Part shown: positions 1-7,789 of the stretch, one piece after another
Layout: each line of letters starts with the position of its first letter
Position numbering within the stretch: position 1 is the first letter of the stretch
Source: CANRPC01 sp964456095
GTDB lineage: Bacteria; Bacillota_I; Bacilli_A; RFN20; CAG-449
Direction of reading: 5' to 3'
Assembly (NCBI GenBank): GCA_964456095.1
Contig: CAYVZF010000001.1
Coordinates: 24,454-88,453, forward strand
DNA: 64,000 nt
Notes under the pieces: model-generated
What the model saw: the letters and a program-made list of their open reading frames with translations, nothing else
What the model was told of the DNA's origin: nothing
Database searches by the model: none
Program-made: the position numbers and the translations under genes

Positions 1-1062
1 TTCACCTACAACATTAGCTTTTGAATAGCATTGACTTATTTCAATAGGTGCTTTTGAACTTGTTGGAGAATCACACGATCCAAGAATTCCTCCTGCGTTT
101 TGTCCTTTTCCAGATACATATAAATCTGTAAATATTTTAGATGCCATTCCTGATTCATATATTTCACCAATTGCGCCACCAACCTTATTCGCGGTCGATA
201 CAATTTCACCACCAACAACATTACAATTAGAAACTAAACCTTTACAATATCCAACAACCGCGCCACATCTTTGCATAGAGGTTTTAATACTAACATTTTC
301 TAAATTTAAATTAGTAATAATTCCATCCGCGCTTAATTGAGCAAATAATCCAGTCGATTCAGATTTAGAATCAATATATAAATTTGAAATTGTATGTCCA
401 TTACCATTAAAACTACCATTAAACGCCTTAGTCGAACCAGATTGCATACCAATCGGTGTCCAAGATAACTTTCCTTCGCCGTACTTTTCAGATAAATCTA
501 TATCATTTTGTAATTCATAATATGCAGATAAATCTTCTTTTTCTAAAGCAACATTTTCCAAATCCTTGATTGTATAAACTTTGTAAGGATTATCCATTGT
601 GCCATCGCCTTTATTTTGAACAGATTCCTCATCGTTTGTTATTACATCAGTTTTATATATATCACTATATGAGCCATTTAATTCTAATACACAATAACAA
701 TCTATTTTAGTTGAAATAGGTAATGAATCTACAGTTGTATAAATTAAATTAACACCTGATCCATAACTTAAAACAGCTGATTTATCATATGTTCCTTCTT
801 TTAATTCTTCTTCAGTTGGTGATTCAGAATTATAATTTAATAGAAGATAATAAATATTTGCATCAGAATCTAATGATTCAATAAATATATCCACTGCGCC
901 TTGTAAAACAGATGATTCAGATATAGCTATATTTTTATATCTCAATTTAGTTTCTGTTCTATCTTGTGAACTAACATAATCACTACTAGATAAGCTAGAA
1001 TCATTTGTATTGCACGAAAATAACAATAATAAACTAATTGGTACAATTAATCTTTTTTTCAC
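1..1062 (-). CDS. Surface lipoprotein with GLUG repeats, C-terminus cut by window edge
   Basis: The frame is open from a GTG at 1060-1062 to the window edge (354 codons, no stop). AAGGAG lies 8 bases upstream of the GTG, which fixes the start. The N-terminus is a lipoprotein signal (VKKRL, hydrophobic run, lipobox LFSC with Cys17) and a short Ser-rich stretch. The middle reads like a GLUG-repeat beta-helix: a DNPYKVYTIKDLENV entry segment, then FNGSFNGNGHTISNLYI, TGLFAQL, GAVVGYCKG and GGAIGEIYESG turns typical of GLUG motifs (PF07581 family). Such proteins are extracytoplasmic and often bind or process glycans; no catalytic domain is visible in the part present. It is the last gene of a minus-strand run shared with an SGNH esterase, 21 bp downstream of it, so a role in pectin handling is inferred from context only. 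Confidence 0.8.
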   Translation of the reverse strand, partial: MKKRLIVPISLLLLFSCNTNDSSLSSSDYVSSQDRTETKLRYKNIAISESSVLQGAVDIFIESLDSDANIYYLLLNYNSESPTEEELKEGTYDKSAVLSYGSGVNLIYTTVDSLPISTKIDCYCVLELNGSYSDIYKTDVITNDEESVQNKGDGTMDNPYKVYTIKDLENVALEKEDLSAYYELQNDIDLSEKYGEGKLSWTPIGMQSGSTKAFNGSFNGNGHTISNLYIDSKSESTGLFAQLSADGIITNLNLENVSIKTSMQRCGAVVGYCKGLVSNCNVVGGEIVSTANKVGGAIGEIYESGMASKIFTDLYVSGKGQNAGGILGSCDSPTSSKAPIEISQCYSKANVVGE

Positions 1063-1082
1063 GAATTTAACTCCTTGCTTTA

Positions 1083-2897
1083 CTAATCAACAACTGTAGA
1101 TGAAAAATTAATATTACTAAAAGTTGCATATACTGATCCAACAGTAAATAAACCAACATATACATATTTATTATCAACTTCTGTTAATGATAAATCAGTA
1201 TCAAAACTCTCTCCTAGAACATAATCACTCATTGTTGATAACTTATAATAAGTCATAATTGATGTATCATTTTTAACAATCTTTAAATCAATAGTATCTC
1301 CTGCTTTAGGTTCAATTGAGTTTTTAGCTGTTTTAGATTTAGATATTTCAGTAGTATTATCTCTATGCCATGCATGATATGTATATGGTGTATCTTTAAA
1401 TGGAAGTCCAAACCATCCTGTCGCGGCATAGTTTGACGCTAATCCATCAACATATTTATCAATATACATGTCATCACGAACCATCAATCCAATCGCACTT
1501 GCATTTAGTTTTGTATTATTATCATTAATAGAATCTATTTTTGCAGTTGCTTCTAAAGTAAATGTTGCATTTTTATCAACTTGTTTAAAATACATTACAA
1601 ATGAATCAGCACTTTGATTTAATTTTGTTGGATTATTACCATTTTCACCTAATGTAACTGTTCCATCTGCATTTTCTAAAATAGTATAATCATTGATATT
1701 AAAATTAGCTTTTGTATTTACTTTACCAAATGCAGAACCTTGCCATCCATTTGTTGTATTCCATTTTTTTGACCAAGAACCTTCTCCAGGAGAAGCAAAT
1801 TCTTCTTCAACATAATTTGGATTAGGTATTAAATACTCTTCTTTTGTAGGTTCTACAATATTATCTTTTACATATGTTCCTAATTTATTATCAGAATATT
1901 GAAGAGTTTTAGCCATCATATATCCAATCATTTGAGCACCGTAAGCATTAACATGTGTAGCGTCATAATCATTTTTTGCCGGTTGACCATACCAATTTTT
2001 AGCTTCTTCAGGTGTTAGTTTTCTTAATGCATTTCCTGTTAAGTTAGTAGTATCAATTAAGGTCAATCCTTCTTCTAAAGCTAAATCACGAATAGTTTGA
2101 GCATAATTACCAGCATAAAAAGTTGCATCCTCACTCATATTATGCATATATTTACTAGTAATATCATAATTACCTTTTGAATCATATCTAGCTATTGGTG
2201 TTCCTAAAATTGGTGTAGCACCAGCTTCTAAAGCTACTTTAATAAAATTATTATATAAATAATATTTAAATGAACCTTCAGTATCTTTACTACCATCTGC
2301 TAAAGTACCAACATCAGTCTTCTTTTCGTCATTATGTCCAAAAGTAATAATAACATAATCGCCTTCTTTGATATTATCTTTAAATGTATTGTAATTCTTA
2401 ATCGATTTTTCTAATACCGCGAAGCTTTTTGATGAAGATCCACCAACACCTAAATTAACAACATTACAAGATTCATCAAAATAATCACCTATCGTTTTAC
2501 CAAATCCTTGTATTTGATAATAATAACTTGTATTTGATTTAGTAAAATCATACGATGCGCATGTTGAATCACCAATCATATATAAAGTAGTTGAATCTTT
2601 TTGTTCATTAGAAGATTCTTCTTTTGAAGATGTTTCTTCACTAGAAGAACTTTCCAAAGATGACATATCAGAAGATTCACCTACACTTATAGCAGATGAT
2701 TCAATAGAGTTACTAATAGAACTACTGATTTCATTTTCACTAGAACTTTCTAATTCAGAACTGCTAACTTCACTACTAGAAGAAATATCTTCTGATTTAC
2801 TATTAGACAACGAATCAATATCAGAGCTATTTACTTCACCACCACACGAAAACAATAATATGCTTGCAAGTGGCAATATTTTTAAAATTTTTTTCAT
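1083..2897 (-). CDS. SGNH rhamnogalacturonan acetylesterase-like lipoprotein
   Basis: 604 aa. Residues 1-18 are a lipoprotein signal ending in LFSC (Cys18), followed by a Ser/Glu-rich linker to about residue 104 that would hold the enzyme off the membrane. Residues 105-340 form an SGNH/GDSL hydrolase of the CE12/YesT type: block I GDS (Ser111), block II Gly in GVGGSSSKSF, block III GHND (Asn189), and D312-x-x-H315 in block V. All catalytic residues are present. The family removes acetyl groups from rhamnogalacturonan. From about residue 400 to the end is a second module with a GLMVRDD motif that recurs in two other proteins of this window (3065-4408 and 46416-48044); it may be a carbohydrate-binding beta-sandwich (inference). 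AGGAG precedes the ATG. It lies in an operon-like minus-strand run under the cre-containing promoter near 4490. Confidence 0.88.
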   Translation of the reverse strand: MKKILKILPLASILLFSCGGEVNSSDIDSLSNSKSEDISSSSEVSSSELESSSENEISSSISNSIESSAISVGESSDMSSLESSSSEETSSKEESSNEQKDSTTLYMIGDSTCASYDFTKSNTSYYYQIQGFGKTIGDYFDESCNVVNLGVGGSSSKSFAVLEKSIKNYNTFKDNIKEGDYVIITFGHNDEKKTDVGTLADGSKDTEGSFKYYLYNNFIKVALEAGATPILGTPIARYDSKGNYDITSKYMHNMSEDATFYAGNYAQTIRDLALEEGLTLIDTTNLTGNALRKLTPEEAKNWYGQPAKNDYDATHVNAYGAQMIGYMMAKTLQYSDNKLGTYVKDNIVEPTKEEYLIPNPNYVEEEFASPGEGSWSKKWNTTNGWQGSAFGKVNTKANFNINDYTILENADGTVTLGENGNNPTKLNQSADSFVMYFKQVDKNATFTLEATAKIDSINDNNTKLNASAIGLMVRDDMYIDKYVDGLASNYAATGWFGLPFKDTPYTYHAWHRDNTTEISKSKTAKNSIEPKAGDTIDLKIVKNDTSIMTYYKLSTMSDYVLGESFDTDLSLTEVDNKYVYVGLFTVGSVYATFSNINFSSTVVD

Positions 2898-2911
2898 TTA
2901 TTTTCTCCTAT

Positions 2912-3040
2912 TTATTCCCAGTCATTCCAATTAAAGTCATTATAATCCATTTCTTTAAATGATTTTGTTAATGAAATAGTAAGAATGTCTTCTAAATTAA
3001 TATTTTCAATTTTTAATTCTGGTTTATTGTATTTTTTCAT
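2912..3040 (-). CDS. 42-aa peptide with KPE and EDILT motifs
   Basis: Short ORF of 42 codons with AAGGAGA 10 bases before its ATG, between two surface-protein genes of the same strand (14 bp to the gene downstream, 24 bp from the one upstream). It begins MKKYNKPELKIENINLEDIL and ends in an acidic, aromatic tail (NDFNWNDWE). There is no signal peptide or membrane segment. Short peptides opening with KKxxKPE and containing an EDI-L/I-T-x-S stretch are, from memory, common beside secreted-protein or peptide-modification genes in gut Firmicutes and Bacteroidetes; I know of no established function. The strong ribosome site, full use of the gap and operon position argue that it is translated. Confidence 0.6.
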   Translation of the reverse strand: MKKYNKPELKIENINLEDILTISLTKSFKEMDYNDFNWNDWE

Positions 3041-3064
3041 ATTAATCAATTCTCCTTAGTAGCT

Positions 3065-4408
3065 CTATAAAACAGCAGTTTCAACTTTAAATACTTTAAA
3101 ATTAGTATCTTCTGGTATTCCTTTAATTATTACTCCAAAGAAATACCATCCTTCATCAGCCTCTATTACCGACTCACCATTATTAATACTAGTCATTAAT
3201 CCTGTTGTTTCTAATTTTGCATACTTATTTGCACCATCAATTTGTGCATAAATAGTAAATTCAAGAGCTCTATATTGTTCTATAAAAGATGCAAATTCTT
3301 CATCAGTTGAACCAACATATACTTTACCAATAAAACGTATTAAATCATGTGTATCACCTAGTTGATATCCTACGTATGAACTAGCGCCAGCTTCTTCTTT
3401 AACTTCATCTTTGACTATTTTAAATGAAATATCTTTAAATGTAACCTTCATAGGTCCTGACAAGAATAAACCAACATATAAATTTTTGCTAGTAAAACTA
3501 GTCATTGTATAGCTATAAGACAAACTATAAGTTTTTTCTTCACCATCAGAAACATAATTATAAACATATTTCATAGAATATTTATTACCATTTTTAGACA
3601 TACTTAATTTAACATTTTCAAGAATTTCATTAGTATCATCCGGATTATTGGTTATATTACCATCTTCATCTTTTTCAACATCAAAATCAGCAGGAATGAA
3701 ATCCGATGTTTTTTTCTTTCTATTCGCATCAGTATATAATCCATCACGAACCCATGCAATACCAGTAGTATTATCTTTATAAGGGAAGCCAAAATTACCT
3801 AATGCAAGATAATTGGATCTATAACTGTTGTATGTTTTAGTACCATCACTACTAGTCCCAACCATATAATCAGCATCTTGGTAAGGATAATATATATTAC
3901 TTCCTGTTTTTTTTGAAGATGTCGTTGCTTCAGCTTCTAAACAAATATCATCTCTAACCATTAACCCAGTTGCAAAATTAGAAATTGCGGATGTTTGAGA
4001 ACTTGCCAAATTTTCAAAATAGCAATCATTAACAGTCATTGTTGCAGTTAATTCAAAAGAATCCGAAGCATTAATCTCTTGATAATAATATAAAAGTGAT
4101 TCAGAATTTGAAACTAATTTAGGAAAATTATTATTATCTACATTATCACCAACTTTCAATTCAACACCATTTGTATTCTCATCAACATTAAAAGCAAAAT
4201 TTGTACTATTACTTTGGAACCTACCAAACATTCTACTGTTCCATTCATTAGAAATAATTGAAGTATCTAACTTTGCTTGTTTATTTATATCATCAAAATT
4301 ATAAATTGTTTCGTCACCATCGAATATTCTTTTATCATTATAATTAATACCGATTCCTATACAAAACGCTAAAAAGCCTACAAAAAGGCAAATATTTCTT
4401 TTTTTCAT
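3065..4408 (-). CDS. Secreted or anchored protein with the GLMVRDD module
   Basis: 447 aa from the ATG at 4408, chosen because GGGAGG lies 6 bases before it; an ATG 21 bases upstream has no ribosome site. The N-terminus (MKKRNICLFVGFLAFCIGIG) is a signal or anchor; its Cys is preceded by Phe, so it is not a good lipobox. Residues about 45-330 match the C-terminal module of the two SGNH esterases in this window: a W-x-x-x-x-FG segment, YYQEI, FELTATMTV, GLMVRDD, NLYVGLFLSG and VTFKDISF. The last ~100 residues form a different domain (YVGYQLGDTHDLIRFIGKV onward) that I do not recognise. No catalytic residues are apparent, so it may be a binding or scaffolding protein. It is the first gene behind the cre-controlled promoter. 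Confidence 0.75.
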   Translation of the reverse strand: MKKRNICLFVGFLAFCIGIGINYNDKRIFDGDETIYNFDDINKQAKLDTSIISNEWNSRMFGRFQSNSTNFAFNVDENTNGVELKVGDNVDNNNFPKLVSNSESLLYYYQEINASDSFELTATMTVNDCYFENLASSQTSAISNFATGLMVRDDICLEAEATTSSKKTGSNIYYPYQDADYMVGTSSDGTKTYNSYRSNYLALGNFGFPYKDNTTGIAWVRDGLYTDANRKKKTSDFIPADFDVEKDEDGNITNNPDDTNEILENVKLSMSKNGNKYSMKYVYNYVSDGEEKTYSLSYSYTMTSFTSKNLYVGLFLSGPMKVTFKDISFKIVKDEVKEEAGASSYVGYQLGDTHDLIRFIGKVYVGSTDEEFASFIEQYRALEFTIYAQIDGANKYAKLETTGLMTSINNGESVIEADEGWYFFGVIIKGIPEDTNFKVFKVETAVL

Positions 4409-4420
4409 TAAAACCTCCCA

Positions 4421-4468
4421 TGTAAACACTCACTTTGTTCGCATATACGAACGACGTTCATGTTTACA
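4421..4468 (-). promoter_or_regulatory. Nested inverted repeats in the leader of the pectin operon
   Basis: TGTAAACA (4421-4428) and TGTTTACA (4461-4468) are exact reverse complements. Inside them GTTCG (4437-4441) pairs with CGAAC (4448-4452), and GAACGACGTTC (4449-4459) is itself a palindrome. In the mRNA the outer stem would close directly before the GGGAGG ribosome site of the first gene. It could be a leader hairpin controlling translation or a DNA operator for a pathway regulator; the sequence does not decide which. Confidence 0.5.
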
Positions 4469-4473
4469 ATTAA

Positions 4474-4502
4474 ATGTTAGCGCTTCCAATAAAATTAGTC
4501 AA
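4474..4502 (-). promoter_or_regulatory. Promoter with overlapping CcpA cre site
   Basis: Reading the minus strand, TTGACT (4502-4497), a 17-bp spacer and TAACAT (4479-4474) form a sigma-A type promoter. TGGAAGCGCTAACA (4488-4475) matches the cre consensus TGNAARCGNWWNCA at every position and covers the -10 box, the arrangement expected for repression by CcpA when preferred sugars are present. It would control the genes from 4408 down to 1. Between the cre site and 4600 I see no gene, only AT-rich sequence. Confidence 0.72.
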
Positions 4503-4599
4503 CAAAATAACTAATTATTTTTTCACATTATCAGCTTTAATTAAATTTAACTTATTGTTTTTTAAAATATTTATTTCAATGTTTTTCTTATTAATTATT

Positions 4600-4710
4600 T
4601 AGAAGAATAATTAATTTTTTCTTGTTAAAAAACAATTAAAACCCGCTAAACATTCGCGTTTTTCTTATTTTATAAAAAAAACATTTTAAAGGAAAATGTG
4701 GTATTTTTTT
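4600..4710. repeat. Diverged copy C of the ~115-bp repeat
   Basis: Runs from AGAAGAATAATT to GGAAAATGTGGTATTTTTTT. It shares the layout of copies A and B: a GAAGAATAAT start, an AA-rich middle with a small hairpin (AAAC 4648-4651 with GTTT 4658-4661), an AT-rich run, then GGAAAATGTGGTATTTTTT. It has many substitutions, but the third-to-fourth stem pair changes from T-A to C-G, keeping the pairing. Confidence 0.5.
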
Positions 4711-4811
4711 ATTTAATATTTTATTTTAATCTATTATCATCATATTAGTTTTTCATAATTAAAAACTATTCTTTTATTAATTATTTTATTTCATTATCTT
4801 TTTATATTTAT

Positions 4812-4832
4812 AACGAAATATTTTAATTCGTT
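4812..4832. promoter_or_regulatory. Inverted repeat AACGAA/TTCGTT
   Basis: AACGAA (4812-4817) and TTCGTT (4827-4832) are exact reverse complements 9 bp apart in gene-free AT-rich DNA between repeat copies C and A. The half-site AACGAAAT occurs again twice at 5011-5029, next to the promoter of the HTH-ATPase-nuclease gene, so this may be a distal operator half for its DNA-binding domain (inference). Confidence 0.4.
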
Positions 4833-4851
4833 TTCTACTTATAATTTATTC

Positions 4852-4970
4852 TTTTTTTGGAAGAATAATGGATGTTTTTAAATCAATAATTTATAAAAAA
4901 AGCCTAAATATCCGTATTTTCTAATATTTTATTAAATTTATAATTTTAGGGAAAATGTGGTATTTTTTTT
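4852..4970. repeat. Direct repeat copy A, upstream of nuclease gene
   Basis: About 119 bp, nearly identical to copy B at 6936-7052. It starts TTTTTTTGGAAGAATAATGG and ends GGGAAAATGTGGTATTTTTT. A small hairpin sits in the middle (AAATA 4906-4910, loop TCCG, TATTT 4915-4919). It ends 120 bp before the start of the HTH-ATPase-nuclease gene. The termini are not inverted copies of each other, so this is not a simple transposon end. Confidence 0.8.
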
Positions 4971-5010
4971 GCAAAAAAAAGCAATTGATCCATTATATTC
5001 TAGTACCGAT

Positions 5011-5063
5011 AACGAAATTATAACGAAATATATTTGAATTATTTCGCAACTTGATGATATATT
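5011..5063 (+). promoter_or_regulatory. Promoter and repeated AACGAAAT sites before nuclease gene
   Basis: AACGAAAT occurs at 5011-5018 and again at 5022-5029 in direct orientation, with its inverse ATTTCG at 5041-5046. They surround a weak promoter, TTGAAT (5034-5039) with TATATT (5058-5063) after an 18-bp spacer. The arrangement suggests an operator for autoregulation by the HTH domain of the gene that follows. Confidence 0.45.
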
Positions 5064-5089
5064 ATAAATGTAATCACGTGGAGGAAAAA

Positions 5090-6907
5090 ATGACTTATAT
5101 TACTTGTCAAGAAGCATCTAATAGATATGGCGTTTCACTAAGAAGAATTCAACAATTATGTAAAACAAATAAAATAAGAGGTGCAAAAAAAGAAGGGAAA
5201 TCTTGGATGATTCCTGATGATTTTAATTATTCATCAACTCATCAAAAAAAGAAAAAACCTTTACCTATCGGCATCTCTGATTTTAAAAAAGCAACATCAG
5301 AATACTATTATGTTGATAAAACATTATTAATTCGTGATTTTTTAGATAGTAAACCTCAAGTATCATTATTTACAAGACCACGACGCTTTGGCAAAACTTT
5401 AACAATGGATATGCTTAGAGTTTTTTTTGAAAAAACAAATGAAGATACATCAATCTATTTTAAAGATAAATTCATTTGGTCATGTGGAATAAAATACACT
5501 TTACATCAAGGACAATACCCAGTCATATTTTTAACTTTTAAAGATATCAAATGCAAGAATTGGGAAGAAACCTATAATAAAATATGTAAATTAATAGCAT
5601 TAGAATTTTTACGTCATAACGAACTTGAAACAAGTTCAAAACTAAATGAATATGAAAAAGAACAATATATTAATTTATCTAGGAATAACGCTACAGAAGT
5701 CGATTATCAAATGGCTTTACAAATTCTTTCCTTGCTACTTTATAAACATTATGGTAAAGACTGTATAATTATTATCGATGAATATGATATACCTATTGAA
5801 CAAGGTTATGTATCTGGTTTCTATGACAAAACTATTGATTTTATGAGAAACTTCTTTTCAGGTGGTCTAAAAGATAATACGTATTTAGCATTCGGCTTTT
5901 TAACAGGCATTTTAAAGGTTGCAAAAGAAAGTATTTTCAGTGGATTAAATAATTTAAAAATAAATTCTATTCTTGACGAAAATTATAGTGAGTATTTTGG
6001 CTTTACAAAAGAAGAAGTTATTAAAATGCTAGAATACTATGATGTTAAAAATAAATACCAAGAAATATGTTCGTGGTATGATGGATATATTTTTGGGAAT
6101 ACAGAAATATTTAATCCGTGGTCAGTAATTAATTATATTTCTAACAATTGTTTCCCAAAAGCATTTTGGTTTTCTACAGGTAGCAACGATATTATTGGAG
6201 AAATAATATCAACATCATCAGATGAAACAATTATTAATCTACAAAAACTATTAATAGGAGAAAAAATAACAACATATATTGATACAAATGTTATTTATCC
6301 GGAAGTTATTACTAGTGCGCACAGCATTTATAGTTTTTTATTAGTTGCGGGTTATTTGAAAATAGACAAAACTTATCCTCAAGACGATGGAAACTATATG
6401 TGCGATGTAACTATTCCAAACAAAGAAATTAAATTTGTTTATGAAAAAGAAGTACTTAAAAAAACAGGAAAAACAAATATTGCTATTTTAATTCAACAAG
6501 CTATATTTCAAAAAGATATAAATAAACTTCAAAATCTTTTAGAGCAATTTATGATTGAATCAATTTCTTATCATGATGGTTCAAATGAAAGTTTTTATCA
6601 TGGAATGATGTTAGGATTATGTGCAATTTTAAGTAATAAATATCACGTAAGATCTAATCAAGAATCAGGAGATGGTCGTTTTGACATACAGTTATATCCA
6701 GAAAACAAAAGTAATCCTGGTTTTATATTTGAATTAAAAAAAGCAAAAAATATTAAAGAATTAAAATCTCTAGCAAATATTGCTCTTAATCAAATAGAAA
6801 CAAACCATTATGATGCACAAATGAAAAAAGATGGAGTTAATGAAACAATTAAAATCGGTATAGCATTTCATGGAAAACATGTGTCAATAAAAAGTATAAA
6901 AGGTTAA
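5090..6907 (+). CDS. HTH + AAA-ATPase + PD-(D/E)XK nuclease fusion
   Basis: 605 aa from the ATG at 5090, chosen for GGAGG 6 bases upstream. Residues 1-44 are an excisionase/MerR-like helix-turn-helix (TCQEASNRYGVSLRRIQQLC, then KIRGAKKEGKSWMIP). After a Lys-rich linker, residues 57-400 form the AAA-ATPase-like domain (PF09820 type): RPRRFGKT P-loop variant at 96-103 and Walker B IIIIDEYD (Asp230, Glu231). The C-terminus is a PD-(D/E)XK nuclease (PF08011 type): GRFD with Asp532, then ELK with Glu548 and Lys550. All motor and nuclease residues look intact. This family is highly duplicated in gut bacteria and its function is not established. The added HTH and the direct repeats on both sides (4852-4970 and 6936-7052) suggest a DNA-acting, possibly mobile cassette. 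It lies between pectin genes on the opposite strand. Confidence 0.85.
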   Translation: MTYITCQEASNRYGVSLRRIQQLCKTNKIRGAKKEGKSWMIPDDFNYSSTHQKKKKPLPIGISDFKKATSEYYYVDKTLLIRDFLDSKPQVSLFTRPRRFGKTLTMDMLRVFFEKTNEDTSIYFKDKFIWSCGIKYTLHQGQYPVIFLTFKDIKCKNWEETYNKICKLIALEFLRHNELETSSKLNEYEKEQYINLSRNNATEVDYQMALQILSLLLYKHYGKDCIIIIDEYDIPIEQGYVSGFYDKTIDFMRNFFSGGLKDNTYLAFGFLTGILKVAKESIFSGLNNLKINSILDENYSEYFGFTKEEVIKMLEYYDVKNKYQEICSWYDGYIFGNTEIFNPWSVINYISNNCFPKAFWFSTGSNDIIGEIISTSSDETIINLQKLLIGEKITTYIDTNVIYPEVITSAHSIYSFLLVAGYLKIDKTYPQDDGNYMCDVTIPNKEIKFVYEKEVLKKTGKTNIAILIQQAIFQKDINKLQNLLEQFMIESISYHDGSNESFYHGMMLGLCAILSNKYHVRSNQESGDGRFDIQLYPENKSNPGFIFELKKAKNIKELKSLANIALNQIETNHYDAQMKKDGVNETIKIGIAFHGKHVSIKSIKG

Positions 6908-6935
6908 TTGCTATATTATTGCAAATAAGAATTCA

Positions 6936-7052
6936 TTTTTTTGGAAGAATAATGGATGTTTTTAAATCAATAATTTATTAAAAAAGCCTAAATACTCGTA
7001 TTTTCTAATATTTTATTAAATATATATTTTTAGGGAAAATGTGGTATTTTTT
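6936..7052. repeat. Direct repeat copy B, downstream of nuclease gene
   Basis: About 117 bp, beginning 29 bp after the stop codon of the nuclease gene and nearly identical in order and sequence to copy A. The central hairpin is AAATA (6990-6994), loop CTCG, TATTT (6999-7003). Together with copies A and C it brackets the nuclease gene. The rest of the gap up to 7115 is plain AT-rich DNA. Confidence 0.8.
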
Positions 7053-7115
7053 ACCAAAAAAAGAAAATATAAAATTATAAATTGCGCAATAAAAAATTAA
7101 AACATAATTAAAACA

Positions 7116-7142
7116 TTGACAAAAGATACAATTTTGTATAAT
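7116..7142 (+). promoter_or_regulatory. Promoter of the papain-like peptidase gene
   Basis: TTGACA at 7116-7121 and TATAAT at 7137-7142 match both sigma-A consensus boxes exactly, but the spacer is only 15 bp, shorter than the usual 17. The start codon follows 57 bp later. Confidence 0.6.
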
Positions 7143-7198
7143 TTATTTTAGATAGGAAAAAGAATTATTTTAATACCTATTAAAAAGTAGTGGTGAAA

Positions 7199-7744
7199 AT
7201 GAAAAAACAAAACAAAAAGAAAATATATGTTGTCGTTACTCAAACAGGAACAATATTATCGAGAATATTAAAATGTATCACTCATAACAAATACAATCAC
7301 GCTTCAATCGCACTAGATGAAAATCTTAATGAAATGTATTCATTTGGTAGAAAGCAAGCTTATAATCCTTTTTGGGGTGGATTTGTTAGAGAATCGCCAA
7401 AGTTCGGCACTTTCAAAAGATTTAAAAAAACAATTTCTAAAATTATAGAATTTGAAATAGATGAAGAAAAATATAATTATATAAAAGAAAAATTACATAG
7501 TATGAATGAAAACAACAGCCAATACCATTACAATTATAAAGGCTTATTTGTTGCATGGTTTGGAAAAAAACTAACAAGGAAAAACTATTATTATTGTTCT
7601 GAATTTGTAAGAGAAATCGTTTTAGATGGTGATGTTGTACCAGATGATTTCTTTGGTAATATCACTCAACCAATTGATTTTTTAAAAATTCCAAATTCTA
7701 AAATCATTTATACAGGAATTTTAAAAGATTTTGCTAAATGTTAA
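7199..7744 (+). CDS. Permuted NlpC/P60 (papain-like) cysteine peptidase family protein
   Basis: 181 aa from the ATG at 7199. Upstream TAGTGGTGA matches most of the extended ribosome-binding consensus at proper spacing, whereas in-frame GTG codons at 7190 and 7193 lack a site. The protein resembles the YiiX/YaeF-type permuted NlpC/P60 fold: His34 in KYNHASIAL, a YSFGR segment, and Cys133 in YYCSEFV, giving a Cys-His pair in the permuted order. There is no signal peptide. Substrates of this group are not settled (peptide or amide bonds in cell wall or lipids). It has its own promoter and terminator and lies downstream of the HTH-ATPase-nuclease gene; I see no direct link between the two. Confidence 0.72.
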   Translation: MKKQNKKKIYVVVTQTGTILSRILKCITHNKYNHASIALDENLNEMYSFGRKQAYNPFWGGFVRESPKFGTFKRFKKTISKIIEFEIDEEKYNYIKEKLHSMNENNSQYHYNYKGLFVAWFGKKLTRKNYYYCSEFVREIVLDGDVVPDDFFGNITQPIDFLKIPNSKIIYTGILKDFAKC

Positions 7745-7786
7745 AAAAATCATATTTTGTAGAAGACTCTACTTAATATGATTTTT
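7745..7786. terminator. Bidirectional terminator
   Basis: AAAAATCATATT (7745-7756) pairs with AATATGATTTTT (7775-7786), with an inner stem GTAGA (7759-7763) / TCTAC (7768-7772). A-tracts and T-tracts on both sides serve the convergent peptidase and pectate lyase genes. Confidence 0.85.
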
Positions 7787-7789
7787 TTA

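Noticed and set aside
4421..4468. Phage or integrase attachment site
   Set aside because: No integrase gene and no second copy of the core in the window; a leader or operator fits better.
4600..7052. CRISPR array or classical insertion sequence
   Set aside because: Repeats are too long, only three, and not regularly spaced; termini are not inverted and there is no transposase or cas gene.
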